Shown piece by piece: positions 52,033 to 61,048 of a stretch of DNA of 64,000 nt. The DNA is from RYN-230 sp963717125 (lineage in GTDB: Bacteria; Actinomycetota; Actinomycetes; Streptosporangiales; Streptosporangiaceae), in NCBI GenBank assembly GCA_963717125.1, contig CAVQVG010000017.1, positions 434,001 through 498,000 on the forward strand, written 5' to 3'. The position numbers and the translations under genes were made by a program. The notes beneath the pieces are model-generated. The model was not told the DNA's origin, searched no databases, and saw only the letters and a list, made by a program, of their open reading frames with translations. Each line of letters begins with the position of its first letter. Position 1 is the stretch's first letter.

Positions 52033-53193
52033 TCAGGCTGAGCCCGGCTGACCGGGTGGGTCCGCGGTGGAGTCACGCGACACCAGACGGCACGCCAAGG
52101 TATGCACGCCGTGCGTGGGCTCGCCGTTGATGGCCAGCAGCAGATGCTCGGCGGCCACCCGGCCGACGTGCTCCAGGCACATGTCCACACTGGTCAGGGC
52201 GGGATCCGCGCCGAGCACCATCGGGCTCCAGTTGTCGAAGCCGACCACCGCGATGTCGTCGGGCACCCGCCTGCCGAGCAGCTTCAGCGTGTCCGCCACC
52301 CCGCGGGCGATCTGGTCGCTGCCGCAGAAGATCGCGTCCACGTCCGGGGTGCTGTCCAGCACCACCCGCACGGCCTCCCGGCCCCACCGCTCGCTCCACT
52401 CGCCGTACAGCACATCGTGGGCGGCGAACTCCGCGCCGGCCCCGGTCACCGCGTCGCAGAAGCCCCTGGCCCGCTTCCGGGCGCACAGGAACCGTTCCGG
52501 GCCGGTGATGTGCCCGAACCAGCGCCGGCCGCCACTGAGCAGGTGCTCGGCGGCGAGCCGGCCGCCGCCGGTGTCGTCGGGCAGGATCGCGGGCTCGTCG
52601 CTGTCCATCGACTGGGTCATCGCGTACACCACCGGGATGCCCAGGCCCAGCCCGATGCTGGGCCGCGGCTCGATCCGCCGCCCGGCCACGATCAGCCCGT
52701 CCACCCGGCGGCTCAGCAGCATGTCCAGGTACTGCCGCTCGCGGTCGGGGTCGTCCCTGGTGTCGCACATGAACACGGAGATCTGGCCGGCCCCGAGGGC
52801 GTCCTCGGCGCCGAGCATGACCGGAATGCTGAACCGGCCGAAGCTGTCGGTGGTGATCACACCGACGGTGTAGGTCCGCCCGGCCAGCAGCCCGCGAGCC
52901 AGCACGTTGGGCGCGAAACCCAGTTCCCGGGCCGCCGCCGCCACCCGGTCCCGGGTCTCCGCGCGTAGCTTGCCCTGGCCGTTGAGGGCCTTCGACGCGG
53001 TCCCGATCGAGACGCCAGCCAGCGCGGCGACATCCCGGATGGTCACCCGCCTGGCCGGCGTGCCCGGCGACGGGCTGAGCGCAGGCCCGGTCGCCGGGCC
53101 CGCGGGAGGCGATGAGCTAGGCGGCTGAGAGCTAGGAGGCAAAGGATTGCTCCGGTATCCAGGTCCGGTCTGCTGGCCGGGATATGTAATCAA
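52033..53193 (-). CDS. LacI-family regulator divergent from the GH127/ABC operon
   Basis: Up to 386 residues. The HTH VTIRDVAALAGVS, GTASKALNGQG begins only at residue 50, preceded by a Pro/Ser-rich tail. The effector domain ends AVVGFDNWSPMVLGADPALTS. The listed TTG 53193 has no visible Shine-Dalgarno; GTG 53046 just before the HTH is a credible alternative start. It is divergent from the GH127 operon and is its likely repressor. Confidence 0.85.
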   Translation of the reverse strand: MITYPGQQTGPGYRSNPLPPSSQPPSSSPPAGPATGPALSPSPGTPARRVTIRDVAALAGVSIGTASKALNGQGKLRAETRDRVAAAARELGFAPNVLARGLLAGRTYTVGVITTDSFGRFSIPVMLGAEDALGAGQISVFMCDTRDDPDRERQYLDMLLSRRVDGLIVAGRRIEPRPSIGLGLGIPVVYAMTQSMDSDEPAILPDDTGGGRLAAEHLLSGGRRWFGHITGPERFLCARKRARGFCDAVTGAGAEFAAHDVLYGEWSERWGREAVRVVLDSTPDVDAIFCGSDQIARGVADTLKLLGRRVPDDIAVVGFDNWSPMVLGADPALTSVDMCLEHVGRVAAEHLLLAINGEPTHGVHTLACRLVSRDSTADPPGQPGSA

Positions 53194-53210
53194 ATCGGGA
53201 CTATACAGGC

Positions 53211-53239
53211 TTGACGCCTCCCGCTACGACTCCTACCTT
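53211..53239 (+). promoter_or_regulatory. Sigma-70-type promoter for the GH127 operon
   Basis: TTGACG (53211-53216) and TACCTT (53234-53239) are separated by exactly 17 bases, giving a good housekeeping-type promoter about 100 bases ahead of the GH127 start. Confidence 0.5.
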
Positions 53240-53279
53240 GCTGGGGAAAACCTATTCCTACGAGCACATGATTTTGGGG

Positions 53280-53287
53280 AAGCGCTT
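53280..53287. promoter_or_regulatory. AAGCGCTT operator core in the GH127 leader
   Basis: The 8-bp palindrome AAGCGCTT lies 40 bases downstream of the promoter and 55 bases before the GH127 start, suited to repression by the divergent LacI protein. The same core occurs at 46395-46402. Confidence 0.4.
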
Positions 53288-53342
53288 AGCCACCTCCGCG
53301 GGCGGCCGCCGCCTCCCCAGCATCATGAGCCCGGGAGCTGGA

Positions 53343-55331
53343 GTGCGCCAGGTGAGCAGTGCAGATGCCATCCCCGGGGCCCGCGGCCCGGTCAGTCCCA
53401 CTCCGGCCGCGGCGGTCACGCACCGGCCGCTGGCCGGCCAGGCCGCACGGCTCGGCACCGGCCTGCTGCACGACTGGCAGCAGCGCAATGCCGCGTCGAG
53501 CCTGCCGCTCGCGCTGCGCCAGCTGGAGGCGGCGGGGAACCTGGGCAACCTCCGGCTGGCCATCGCGGGGGCGCGCGAGGGCTACCGGGGCCCGGTGTTC
53601 ATGGACTCCGACATCTACAAGACGCTGGAGGCGATCGGCTGGGAGCTGAGCCGGGACGCCGACCAGGAGCTGGCCGACTTCGCCCAGGAAACGACCGCGC
53701 TGCTGGAGAAGGCGCAGCAGCCGGACGGCTACCTGAACTCCGCCATCCAGGTGTCCGGCCGGCCGCGGTACCGCAACCTGGCCTACAGCCACGAGATGTA
53801 CTGCGCCGGCCACCTGATCCAGGCGGCCGTCGCAGGCCAGCGGGGCGCCGGGTTCGACCGGCTGCTCACGGTGGCCCGCCGGTTCGCCGACCATCTCGTG
53901 GACACGTTCCTGGGCCGGGACGGCGGGCTGGACGGCCACCCCATCGTGGAGACCGCGCTGGTGGAGCTGTACCGGGAGACCGGGCACCGGCCTTACCTGG
54001 AGCTGGCCAGCCAGTGGATCGAGCAGCGCGGGCACGGGCTGATCGGCAGCTCCGGCTTCGGCCTCCGCTACCTGCAGGACCACGAGCCGGTCCGGGAGAC
54101 CACGACCGAGGTCGGGCACGTGGTCCGCGCGCTGTACCTGGAGGCAGGCGTCGCGGACGTCGCGGCCGAGACCGGCGACGCGGCGCTGCTGCAGACCTCC
54201 ATCACCCGCTGGGCTGACATGATCGCCGCCAAGACGTACCTGACCGGCGGGAACGGGTCGCGGCACGAGGGGGAGAGCTTCGGCGACCGGTTCGAGCTGC
54301 CGCCGGACCGGGCCTACAACGAGACCTGCGCGGCTATCGCCAGCTTCCACTGGGCGTGGCGGCTGCTGCTGGCTACCGGCGACAGCCAGTATGCCGACCA
54401 CATGGAGCGCATCCTGTACAACGGCTTCGCGGGTGCGATCGCCACCGGCGGGACGCGGTTCTTCTACGTCAACCCGCTGCAGCGCCGGGCCGACCACTAC
54501 GAGAAGGACGACCCGGGCCGGCGCCGCGAGTGGTTCTCCTGTGCGTGCTGCCCGCCGAACATCATGCGGCTCACCGCCTCGCTGCAGAACTACCTCGCCA
54601 CCGTGGCCGGGGACACCCTGTTCCTGCACCAGTTCAGCGGCGCGGCGCTGGCCGCCCCGCTGGCCGGCGGCGAGCTGGCCGTGCAGGTGGACACCGGCTA
54701 CCCGTGGTCCGGCGCGATCGAGATCCAGGTGACCAGCGCCCCGCCCGAGCCGGCTGGGCTGGCTCTGCGCGTGCCGGCCTGGGCCGCCAGCCCTCGCATT
54801 TTGCTCAACGGCCAGCCCGTGCCGGCCGACTCCGCCGGTGCGGGGTACCTGGTGGTGGACCGGCAGTGGCGGCCCGGCGACGTGCTCAGCTACCAGCTGG
54901 ACACCACGCCCCGGCTGACCCGGCCGGACCGCCGGATCGACGCGGTGCGCGGGAGCGCGGCGATCGAGCGCGGCCCGCTGGTGTACTGCTTCGAGCAGGC
55001 CGACCAGCCAGCCGGCACCGACCTGGAAGATCTCGCCCTCATCCCGGGTGACCTCGGCGAGCGGGCCGTCACCGTGCCCGGAGTCGGGCCGACAGTGCTC
55101 ATCGAGGCCGCCGTCCTCCGCCAACCCGTCCTCAGCGTCTCCGGCCTGCCCTCCCAGCAGGACCCGGAGGCCACCGCCCCAGCCGCACAGCCGGCCGGGG
55201 ACCAGGTAATCGCGACCGCCATTCCCTATTTCCAGTGGGACAACCGGGACGGGCGGGCCATGCGGGTGTGGCTGCCGCTGGCCCAGCCCGCCCCTGACGG
55301 CACTAGCTCACTCTCCTCAGTGCGGAGGTAA
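53343..55331 (+). CDS. Beta-L-arabinofuranosidase, GH127
   Basis: 662 residues, no signal peptide, (alpha/alpha)6 barrel followed by beta domains. The GH127 zinc/cysteine site is complete: Glu327 and Cys329 in NETC, and Cys402-Cys403 in CACCPPNIMR, corresponding to Glu338, Cys340, Cys417 (nucleophile) and Cys418 of Bifidobacterium HypBA1. It removes beta-L-arabinofuranose from plant extensin-type or other beta-arabinosides after import. GTG 53343 is preferred (GGGAG five bases ahead); GTG 53352 and ATG 53325 are alternatives. First gene of an operon with the second importer. Confidence 0.92.
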   Translation: MRQVSSADAIPGARGPVSPTPAAAVTHRPLAGQAARLGTGLLHDWQQRNAASSLPLALRQLEAAGNLGNLRLAIAGAREGYRGPVFMDSDIYKTLEAIGWELSRDADQELADFAQETTALLEKAQQPDGYLNSAIQVSGRPRYRNLAYSHEMYCAGHLIQAAVAGQRGAGFDRLLTVARRFADHLVDTFLGRDGGLDGHPIVETALVELYRETGHRPYLELASQWIEQRGHGLIGSSGFGLRYLQDHEPVRETTTEVGHVVRALYLEAGVADVAAETGDAALLQTSITRWADMIAAKTYLTGGNGSRHEGESFGDRFELPPDRAYNETCAAIASFHWAWRLLLATGDSQYADHMERILYNGFAGAIATGGTRFFYVNPLQRRADHYEKDDPGRRREWFSCACCPPNIMRLTASLQNYLATVAGDTLFLHQFSGAALAAPLAGGELAVQVDTGYPWSGAIEIQVTSAPPEPAGLALRVPAWAASPRILLNGQPVPADSAGAGYLVVDRQWRPGDVLSYQLDTTPRLTRPDRRIDAVRGSAAIERGPLVYCFEQADQPAGTDLEDLALIPGDLGERAVTVPGVGPTVLIEAAVLRQPVLSVSGLPSQQDPEATAPAAQPAGDQVIATAIPYFQWDNRDGRAMRVWLPLAQPAPDGTSSLSSVRR

Positions 55332-55336
55332 CACTC

Positions 55337-56653
55337 ATGCGTGACAAGCAACGGCTGCTCGTCGTCGCGGTGCTGGGCGTGGCTGCCCTGCTGGCCGCGG
55401 CCTGTGGCGGCTCATCCGGGTCATCCAGCTCGACGTCCCCGAAGGATTTCGGCGTGAACGCCACGGGGGTGGTCCACTTCTGGGCCCGCCAGGCGACCGA
55501 CGGGCCGGCCAAGGCGCTGGTCGCGGGGTTCAACGCGACGCACAAGAACCTCAAGGTGGTGCTCCACCTGACCCCGCCGAACGACGACACCAGCCAGCTG
55601 GCCACGGCGATCCGGGCCGGCTCCGTGCCCGACGTGGTCGGGCTGAACGACATCGACGTGCCGACGTTCAGTCATGAGAACGCGCTCATGAACCTGACCA
55701 AGTACATCAACGCGCTGCCCTACAAGAGCTCGCTCAGCCCGGGCCACCTCAAGCTGGCCACCTTCAACGGGCAGGACTACGGGCTGCCCTATCTGGCCGA
55801 CCTGTCGGTGCTCTGGTACAACAAGAAGCTGTTCAAGGCGGCCGGGCTCAACCCGGACGCGCCGCCGACCAGCTACGCGCAGATCGTCGCGGACGCAAAG
55901 AAGATCACCGCGCTGGGCCATGGCATCTCCGGCTTCTCGTTCGCCGGCGACTGCCAGGGCTGCCTGGGCTTCACGATGCTGCCGTCGCTGTGGGCGGGCG
56001 GCCAGCACCTGATCAGCGGCCCGCTCGGCCAGCAGACGGCGAACGTGGCCAACGACGCGCCGCTCAAGACGATGCTGCAGGCCTACCGCACGATGTGGGC
56101 CGGCCACATGACGCCGGTCGCCGACCAGACCCAGAACGGGCTGACCTGGGGCGCCGACTTCGAGGCGGGCAAGGTCGGCATCCTGCCCGGTGACTACGGC
56201 TTCGCGGCCAAGTTCACGACCAAGGCCCAGCACGCCGAGTTCGCCGACGCGCCGCTGCCCGCGGTGAACGGCGGCGGCTACAGCACGTTCGACGGCGGTG
56301 ACGACTTCGTCATCCCCGCGGGCGCGCCCAACGCGTCCGGTGCCTGGGAGTTCATCAAGTGGGCGCTGGAGCCGCAGCAGCAGGCCAAGTACCCGTCCGA
56401 GGGAATGACCCCGATCCGCAGCGACGTGCTGACCCCGTCCTTCGCCGCGACCAACCCGTACGACGCGATCGCGCTCAGGGCCTTGGCCAAGGGCTCGGTG
56501 GAATACACCCTGGCTTATGACGCGGTCTTCAACGAGCCGGGCTCGCCCTGGTTCAAGATGTTCGAGGAAGCGGTCTACAACGGCAACGTCAGCGGCGCCT
56601 TGACGACCGGGCAATCCGGAATCCAGAGCACGCTGGCTAGCGTGAAGGGCTGA
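55337..56653 (+). CDS. Sugar ABC transporter solute-binding lipoprotein (second importer)
   Basis: 438 residues. Signal peptide with lipobox AAAC (lipidated Cys23), Ser-rich linker, then a cluster B binding fold (VVHFWARQATDGPAKALVAGFN, VLWYNKKLFKAAGL). Two Cys in DCQGCLG may form a disulfide. It probably binds the beta-arabinoside taken up for GH127. The Shine-Dalgarno GGAGG overlaps the GH127 stop. Confidence 0.92.
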   Translation: MRDKQRLLVVAVLGVAALLAAACGGSSGSSSSTSPKDFGVNATGVVHFWARQATDGPAKALVAGFNATHKNLKVVLHLTPPNDDTSQLATAIRAGSVPDVVGLNDIDVPTFSHENALMNLTKYINALPYKSSLSPGHLKLATFNGQDYGLPYLADLSVLWYNKKLFKAAGLNPDAPPTSYAQIVADAKKITALGHGISGFSFAGDCQGCLGFTMLPSLWAGGQHLISGPLGQQTANVANDAPLKTMLQAYRTMWAGHMTPVADQTQNGLTWGADFEAGKVGILPGDYGFAAKFTTKAQHAEFADAPLPAVNGGGYSTFDGGDDFVIPAGAPNASGAWEFIKWALEPQQQAKYPSEGMTPIRSDVLTPSFAATNPYDAIALRALAKGSVEYTLAYDAVFNEPGSPWFKMFEEAVYNGNVSGALTTGQSGIQSTLASVKG

Positions 56654-56661
56654 GTCGAATC

Positions 56662-57672
56662 GTGTCAGGCCAGGTCAGTGCCCCGCCGTCGGAACAGAAG
56701 GCCCGTCGGCGGGGCGGCCTGACCCACAGTTGGCTACCCCGGGGCGGACCCGCCGCGGGGCGGCCCGCTGCGGGCGGGCCCGCGCCGCGGCGGTCCACCG
56801 CCGCCTCCCGCCGCACCGCCCGCACCGGCCTGCTGCTGATCTCCCCCGCCCTGCTGTTCGTCACGGCCTTCGCGCTGATCCCGCTCGGCTTCGGGGTCTA
56901 CATCTCGCTGACCAACTGGCCGCTGGTCGGCCCGTATCACCTCATCGGGCTGGCCAACTACACCGCGCTGGTGCACAACTCGGTGTTCCTCCAGTCGATC
57001 CGGTTCACGCTGGAGTACACCGCGATCGTCACGCTGCCGATCCTGATCTTCGGGTACGCGCTGGCCGTGTTCGTCCGGGCCAACCGCCCGGGCAGCACGG
57101 TGTTCCGCACGATGATCTTCCTGCCGTACATCGTCGGGCTGGTCGCGGAGAGCTTCATGGCCGTGGTCGAACTGCAGCCGGACTCCGGCACGGTCAACTT
57201 CGTGCTGGCCAAGTTCGGCATCGTGAAGGCGTCCACCGCCTGGCTGGTGCACACCGGGCTGGCCCTGACCGCGATCAGCGTGCTGGTCATCTGGTTCGCG
57301 TCGGGGCTGACCATGATGCTGCTGATGGCCGGCATGCAGGGCGTCCCGGTGGAGCTCTACGAGTCGGCCCGGGTGGACGGGGCGTCCTGGTGGAGCGCGG
57401 AGCGGCGGATCACCATCCCGCTGCTGCGCCGCTCGATCGCGCTCAGCCTGATCATCTCGGTGGTCTACTCGTTCCTGGCCTTCAACCAGTTCTTCATCAT
57501 GACCGACGGCGGCCCGGGGACCAGCACCGAGTCGGTGGTGATGGCCATCTACCAGACCGCGTTCGCCGACTTCAACGTCGGCCTGGCCAGCGCGATGTCG
57601 ATCGTGCTGATCATCGTGGTCGGGCTGATCACCTTCCTCCAGTTCCGGTACCTGCAAGGAGACGCCGACTGA
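56662..57672 (+). CDS. Sugar ABC permease (MalF-like, second importer)
   Basis: 336 residues: a 45-residue basic, Gly/Pro/Arg-rich cytosolic tail, then six TM helices and the EAA-type loop ELYESARVDGASWWSAERRI. The GTG start lies eight bases after the binding protein gene, with a weak Shine-Dalgarno. It overlaps the next permease gene by one base (TGATG). Confidence 0.92.
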   Translation: MSGQVSAPPSEQKARRRGGLTHSWLPRGGPAAGRPAAGGPAPRRSTAASRRTARTGLLLISPALLFVTAFALIPLGFGVYISLTNWPLVGPYHLIGLANYTALVHNSVFLQSIRFTLEYTAIVTLPILIFGYALAVFVRANRPGSTVFRTMIFLPYIVGLVAESFMAVVELQPDSGTVNFVLAKFGIVKASTAWLVHTGLALTAISVLVIWFASGLTMMLLMAGMQGVPVELYESARVDGASWWSAERRITIPLLRRSIALSLIISVVYSFLAFNQFFIMTDGGPGTSTESVVMAIYQTAFADFNVGLASAMSIVLIIVVGLITFLQFRYLQGDAD

Positions 57673-58577
57673 TGGCTGCCGCATCCCGCGACCGGCCGCC
57701 AGCGCCGCAGCGCCGCAGCGCCGCCCAGCGCCGCAGCGCCGCACGCCGCCGCAGCCGGCTGGCCTGGTACCTGATCGCGGGCGTGGCGATCAGCGCGGTG
57801 TTCGTAGTGCCGCTGCTCTGGGAGGTGTTCCGGTCCCTGCAGCCGGAATCCGCGGTCAGCAACCCGCCGTCCGCGGCCAGCTTCAGCCACCTGACGTTCG
57901 GCAACTACAAGACGCTGCTGTCCGGCCAGGACGACATCCTGCGCAACGTGATCAACAGCCTGATCGTGGCCGTGCTCACCGCGATCCTGACTTCGCTGGT
58001 GGCGCTGCTGGCCGGGTACGGCTTCGCGCTGTTCCGGTTCCGCTACTCGGGCCTCGCGTTCGGCGTGGTGCTGCTCGCCTTCATGATCCCGTTCCAGGCG
58101 GTGCTCACCCCGCTATTCCTGGAACTGCACTTCCTGCACCTGCTGAACAGCCTGATCGGGCTGGCGCTGTTCTACACCACGTTCAACCTGCCGATCGGCG
58201 TGTTCGTGATGCGGAACAGCTTCCTGCAGGTGCCCGGCGAGATGGTGGACGCGGCCCAGATCGACGGCGCCTCGGTGCTGCGCACCCTGACCTCGGTGTA
58301 TCGCCCGCTGGTCACGCCGGGCATCGCCACCACGGCGCTGTTCGCGTTCCTGTTCTCCTGGACCGAGTTCCTCGGCGCGCTCAGCTTCCTGACCAACGAC
58401 AGCCTGTTCACCCTCCCGGTCGCGCTGAGCAACGTGGAGACCGGCACCTACGGGTCGGTCAACTACGGCCTGCTGCTGGCGGGCGCGGTGATCGCGATGA
58501 TCCCGTGCATCGTGGTCTACGTCGGCCTGCAGCGCTTCTACGTCCGCGGCCTGGTCTCCGGCGCCCTCAAGGGCTAA
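57672..58577 (+). CDS. Sugar ABC permease (MalG-like, second importer)
   Basis: 301 residues: a short Arg/Gln/Ser-rich N-terminal repeat (QRRSAAQRRSAARRRS), six TM helices and the EAA-type loop EMVDAAQIDGASVLRTL. ATG 57672 has an AAGGAG Shine-Dalgarno. No ATPase gene follows, so the importer must borrow one, most simply that at 38898-40019. Confidence 0.92.
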   Translation: MAAASRDRPPAPQRRSAAQRRSAARRRSRLAWYLIAGVAISAVFVVPLLWEVFRSLQPESAVSNPPSAASFSHLTFGNYKTLLSGQDDILRNVINSLIVAVLTAILTSLVALLAGYGFALFRFRYSGLAFGVVLLAFMIPFQAVLTPLFLELHFLHLLNSLIGLALFYTTFNLPIGVFVMRNSFLQVPGEMVDAAQIDGASVLRTLTSVYRPLVTPGIATTALFAFLFSWTEFLGALSFLTNDSLFTLPVALSNVETGTYGSVNYGLLLAGAVIAMIPCIVVYVGLQRFYVRGLVSGALKG

Positions 58578-58751
58578 ATCGAGCAGCGGCTGGCCAGCGA
58601 CGTCACCAGCGGCCGCCGCGATGACCTGGCCGACGCGGCCGCCTCGGTGGCCACCGGAGAGGGCGTCGGGGTCGAGGACATCCTGATCAGCAACGACCGG
58701 CCGGTCGGCACCGTGGCCCGCGAGGTGATGGCCTGGCTCGGCTGGCGGTGA
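58578..58751 (+). pseudogene. Possible 3' remnant of an unidentified gene
   Basis: Directly after the permease TAA the same frame stays open for 57 codons to TGA 58749-58751, with strongly coding-like composition (EQRLASDVTSGRRDDLADA, VGVEDILISNDRPVGTV, MAWLGWR). There is no proper start or Shine-Dalgarno; a GTG inside exists. It looks like the C-terminal end of a gene whose body has been lost. The family was not recognised. Confidence 0.4.
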
Positions 58752-58764
58752 CCGGCCGGCCCGG

Positions 58765-59298
58765 TCAGAACTCGAACCCGCCGGGGCGGTCGTTGCGGTC
58801 CGCGATGAGCCCGGCCAGCGTCGCGATGGCGATCTCCGGCGGGGTCCGGGAGCCGATGTTGAGCCCGATCGGCCGGTGCACCCGGGCTATCTCCGCCTCG
58901 GGCACGCCCAGCCCGGCCAGCGCCGGGATGTGCGGCGCCGGGTGCCGCGGGTTGCCCAGGATGCCGACCCAGCGGGCCTTGCTGGCCAGCGCGTCGCGCA
59001 GCATGACGCCCAGTTCGGGCCGGTGGTGGTCGGTCACCACCACGTCCGCGGTCTCGTCCAGGTAGTCGCCGAACTCGCCGGTCACCGGGTAGCGGGCGGC
59101 CCAGCTCACCCCGGCCCGGGCCAGGTCCGGCTCGACCAGCACCACCCGGTATCCGGTATCGCTGGCGAAGTGCAGCAGGAACTCGGCGACCGGCGATGCG
59201 AACGCCGCGACCAGCGTCCGGTCCACATCCGGCCCCGCGGCGTGGCCATGCGCGACGGCGCAGGCCGCGCTTTCGGTGTTTTCCCCCTCATGTGCCAT
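58765..59298 (-). CDS. XdhC/CoxI-family Rossmann-domain protein
   Basis: 177 residues matching the C-terminal NAD-binding part of XdhC: VVVTDHHRPELGVMLRDAL, WVGILGNPRH, and the hallmark HRPIGLNIGSRTPPEIAIATLAGLI closing motif. The N-terminal XdhC domain is missing. XdhC-type proteins mature molybdenum hydroxylases by inserting the sulfurated cofactor. No xanthine or CO dehydrogenase genes are nearby. ATG 59298 is chosen, since the upstream frame only translates the GGCCC/GCGGG repeat. Confidence 0.8.
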   Translation of the reverse strand: MAHEGENTESAACAVAHGHAAGPDVDRTLVAAFASPVAEFLLHFASDTGYRVVLVEPDLARAGVSWAARYPVTGEFGDYLDETADVVVTDHHRPELGVMLRDALASKARWVGILGNPRHPAPHIPALAGLGVPEAEIARVHRPIGLNIGSRTPPEIAIATLAGLIADRNDRPGGFEF

Positions 59299-59341
59299 AG
59301 CACCGAGCTTGCCACGACCCGCGCGGCCTCGCCACGGGCCG

Positions 59342-59414
59342 GCCCAAGCGGGCCTGCCCAAAGCGGGCCGGCCCAAGCGGGCCTGCCCAAGCGGGCCGGC
59401 TCAAGCGGGCCGGG
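59342..59414. repeat. 14-15-bp tandem repeat, about five copies
   Basis: Units of the form GCCCAAGCGGGCCT or GCCCAAGCGGGCCG repeat head to tail between the XdhC-like gene and the membrane protein gene. Each unit can form a small GGCCC-type hairpin. No spacers, so not CRISPR. Confidence 0.8.
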
Positions 59415-59422
59415 GCCGGCCG

Positions 59423-61048
59423 TTACCGCGACCCCGGACCGACGGGCGCCGCGGGCACGGCGGTCACGGGCTCGACTGGGGCGGGCAGGCCGCGCCGTCG
59501 CTGGGTCACCACCTGGCCGGTCAGTGAGCAGGCCAGCCCGACGCTGACCGTGACCGCGAGCGCGGAGGCCAGGCTGCTGCCGACCATGTGCCGGGTGGTG
59601 GAGATACCCGCGAAATAGGCGGGCGGGATGAACGCCACGATCGCGCATCCGGTCATGCACAGCACCAGGGCCGCGCCGTCCCGGCGCCACGGCCTGGGCA
59701 GGCTCAGCCGGAGCGCGGCCAGCGCGAGCACCGTCATGATCAGCCACAGCGGCAGGTAGAACCACAGGCCCGCGTTGGCCGGCAGGTGGTGCATCAGCCA
59801 GGTGATCACGACGACCCGGGACTCGTACGCGCCCTTCCGGTGTCCCGCCGAGATGGGGTAGTCACCCAGCTGGGTGACCCGGAACTGCTGCGCGAAGATG
59901 GCCGCCGACTGGCCGATACTGGCGATGTAGCCGGGATGGGTGAGCAGGTAGTGGGCGATGTTGACGTCCGTCAGCTTGCCCGTGTACCGGGGGAACAACG
60001 GGCTGAACCGGACCGACCGCTTGGCCCAGTAATAATCGCCCGCGTACTTGGCCCAGCTGGCCGGCAGGCCGAGCGCGCGGAGCTGGCCCGGTGCGGTGGA
60101 CCGCTTGGTCACGATGTCGGTGAAGATCATGTCTACCGCCTGGATGTGCTCCAGCCGACGGCCGTAGTGGCTGGTGTAGTTCCAGATCCAGTAGCCGGCC
60201 GCCATGACGGCCAGCAAGGCGGACACCAGCAGCGCCGGGCCGGCCGCACGGTTGCGGAACCGGCGCAGACCGCGCCACGGGCCGCGGTCCGCGGCGGCCA
60301 GCACCAGGGTCAGGCAGATCGGCGCGGCCAGCACCAGGTATTGCTCCTTGGACAGGATGGCCAGGAAGCCGCCGGAGCCCGTCAGCGCCAGGCCGAACCC
60401 AGTCTCCGGCCAGCCTCGGCCCAGGTACAGCACGCCCGCCGCGACCAGCAGCAGGCCGACCAGGGCGGCGGGCTCGCTGAATGGGCTGGCGAACACGTCG
60501 AAGAACGCCGCGTCCGCGATGATCAGCCAGCAGGCCGCGGCGACCAGCCACTGCCCCCACCGCGGGACGCGCAGCCCGGTGGCCAGGCTGGCGATCGCGA
60601 CCGCGGCCAGCACGCAGTACGCCGCGCCCAGTGCGATCAGGTTCAGGTCGCCGGGCAGCCCGAACACCGGGGTGAGCAGCCGGGAGATTTCCAGCGGCAG
60701 CAATTCCGAAGACGGGTACGGATGACGCCCGGCACAGCTGGGCGAGGTCAGGTACTCGAAATAAGCGAACCGGAAAAAAGTGGGCCTGCCGTGCGGGACG
60801 ACCTTGTCCAGGCCAAGGCCGCACATTAGCCGCGGGCCGTCCCGGTTATCCGCCTGGCCGACTGGGCCGGGCGCCAGGAACCTGATCAGCAGGCCGCCGA
60901 GGGCGGCGCCGAACATGGCCAGCCAGCGGCCCGCCGAGGGGGGCAGCCGGCCGGTGCTGAGCCGGGCCCGCCAGCCCGGTCCCCGTCCCCGGCCCTGGTC
61001 AGCCGGAGCCGCGCCGGATTCGTGACTTGCCAGCTCGTCGCCAGGCAC
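59423..61048 (-). CDS. Polytopic membrane protein, GT-C-like, unknown function
   Basis: 541 residues with about ten or more TM helices and a Cys-containing extracytoplasmic loop after TM1 (DNRDGPRLMCGLGLDKV). The acidic residues after TM1 and the late soluble loops (HYGRRLEHIQAVDMIF) recall GT-C glycosyltransferases, but no diagnostic motif can be named. GTG 61048 has an AGAAGGTGA Shine-Dalgarno. It is separated from the phosphohexomutase gene by an A/T-rich region. Confidence 0.7.
   Translation of the reverse strand: MPGDELASHESGAAPADQGRGRGPGWRARLSTGRLPPSAGRWLAMFGAALGGLLIRFLAPGPVGQADNRDGPRLMCGLGLDKVVPHGRPTFFRFAYFEYLTSPSCAGRHPYPSSELLPLEISRLLTPVFGLPGDLNLIALGAAYCVLAAVAIASLATGLRVPRWGQWLVAAACWLIIADAAFFDVFASPFSEPAALVGLLLVAAGVLYLGRGWPETGFGLALTGSGGFLAILSKEQYLVLAAPICLTLVLAAADRGPWRGLRRFRNRAAGPALLVSALLAVMAAGYWIWNYTSHYGRRLEHIQAVDMIFTDIVTKRSTAPGQLRALGLPASWAKYAGDYYWAKRSVRFSPLFPRYTGKLTDVNIAHYLLTHPGYIASIGQSAAIFAQQFRVTQLGDYPISAGHRKGAYESRVVVITWLMHHLPANAGLWFYLPLWLIMTVLALAALRLSLPRPWRRDGAALVLCMTGCAIVAFIPPAYFAGISTTRHMVGSSLASALAVTVSVGLACSLTGQVVTQRRRGLPAPVEPVTAVPAAPVGPGSR

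Noticed and set aside
59342..59414. Repeats upstream of the XdhC-like gene considered as a CRISPR array or coding extension
   Set aside because: There are no unique spacers, and the translation is a low-complexity Gly/Pro/Ala string before a clear protein start.
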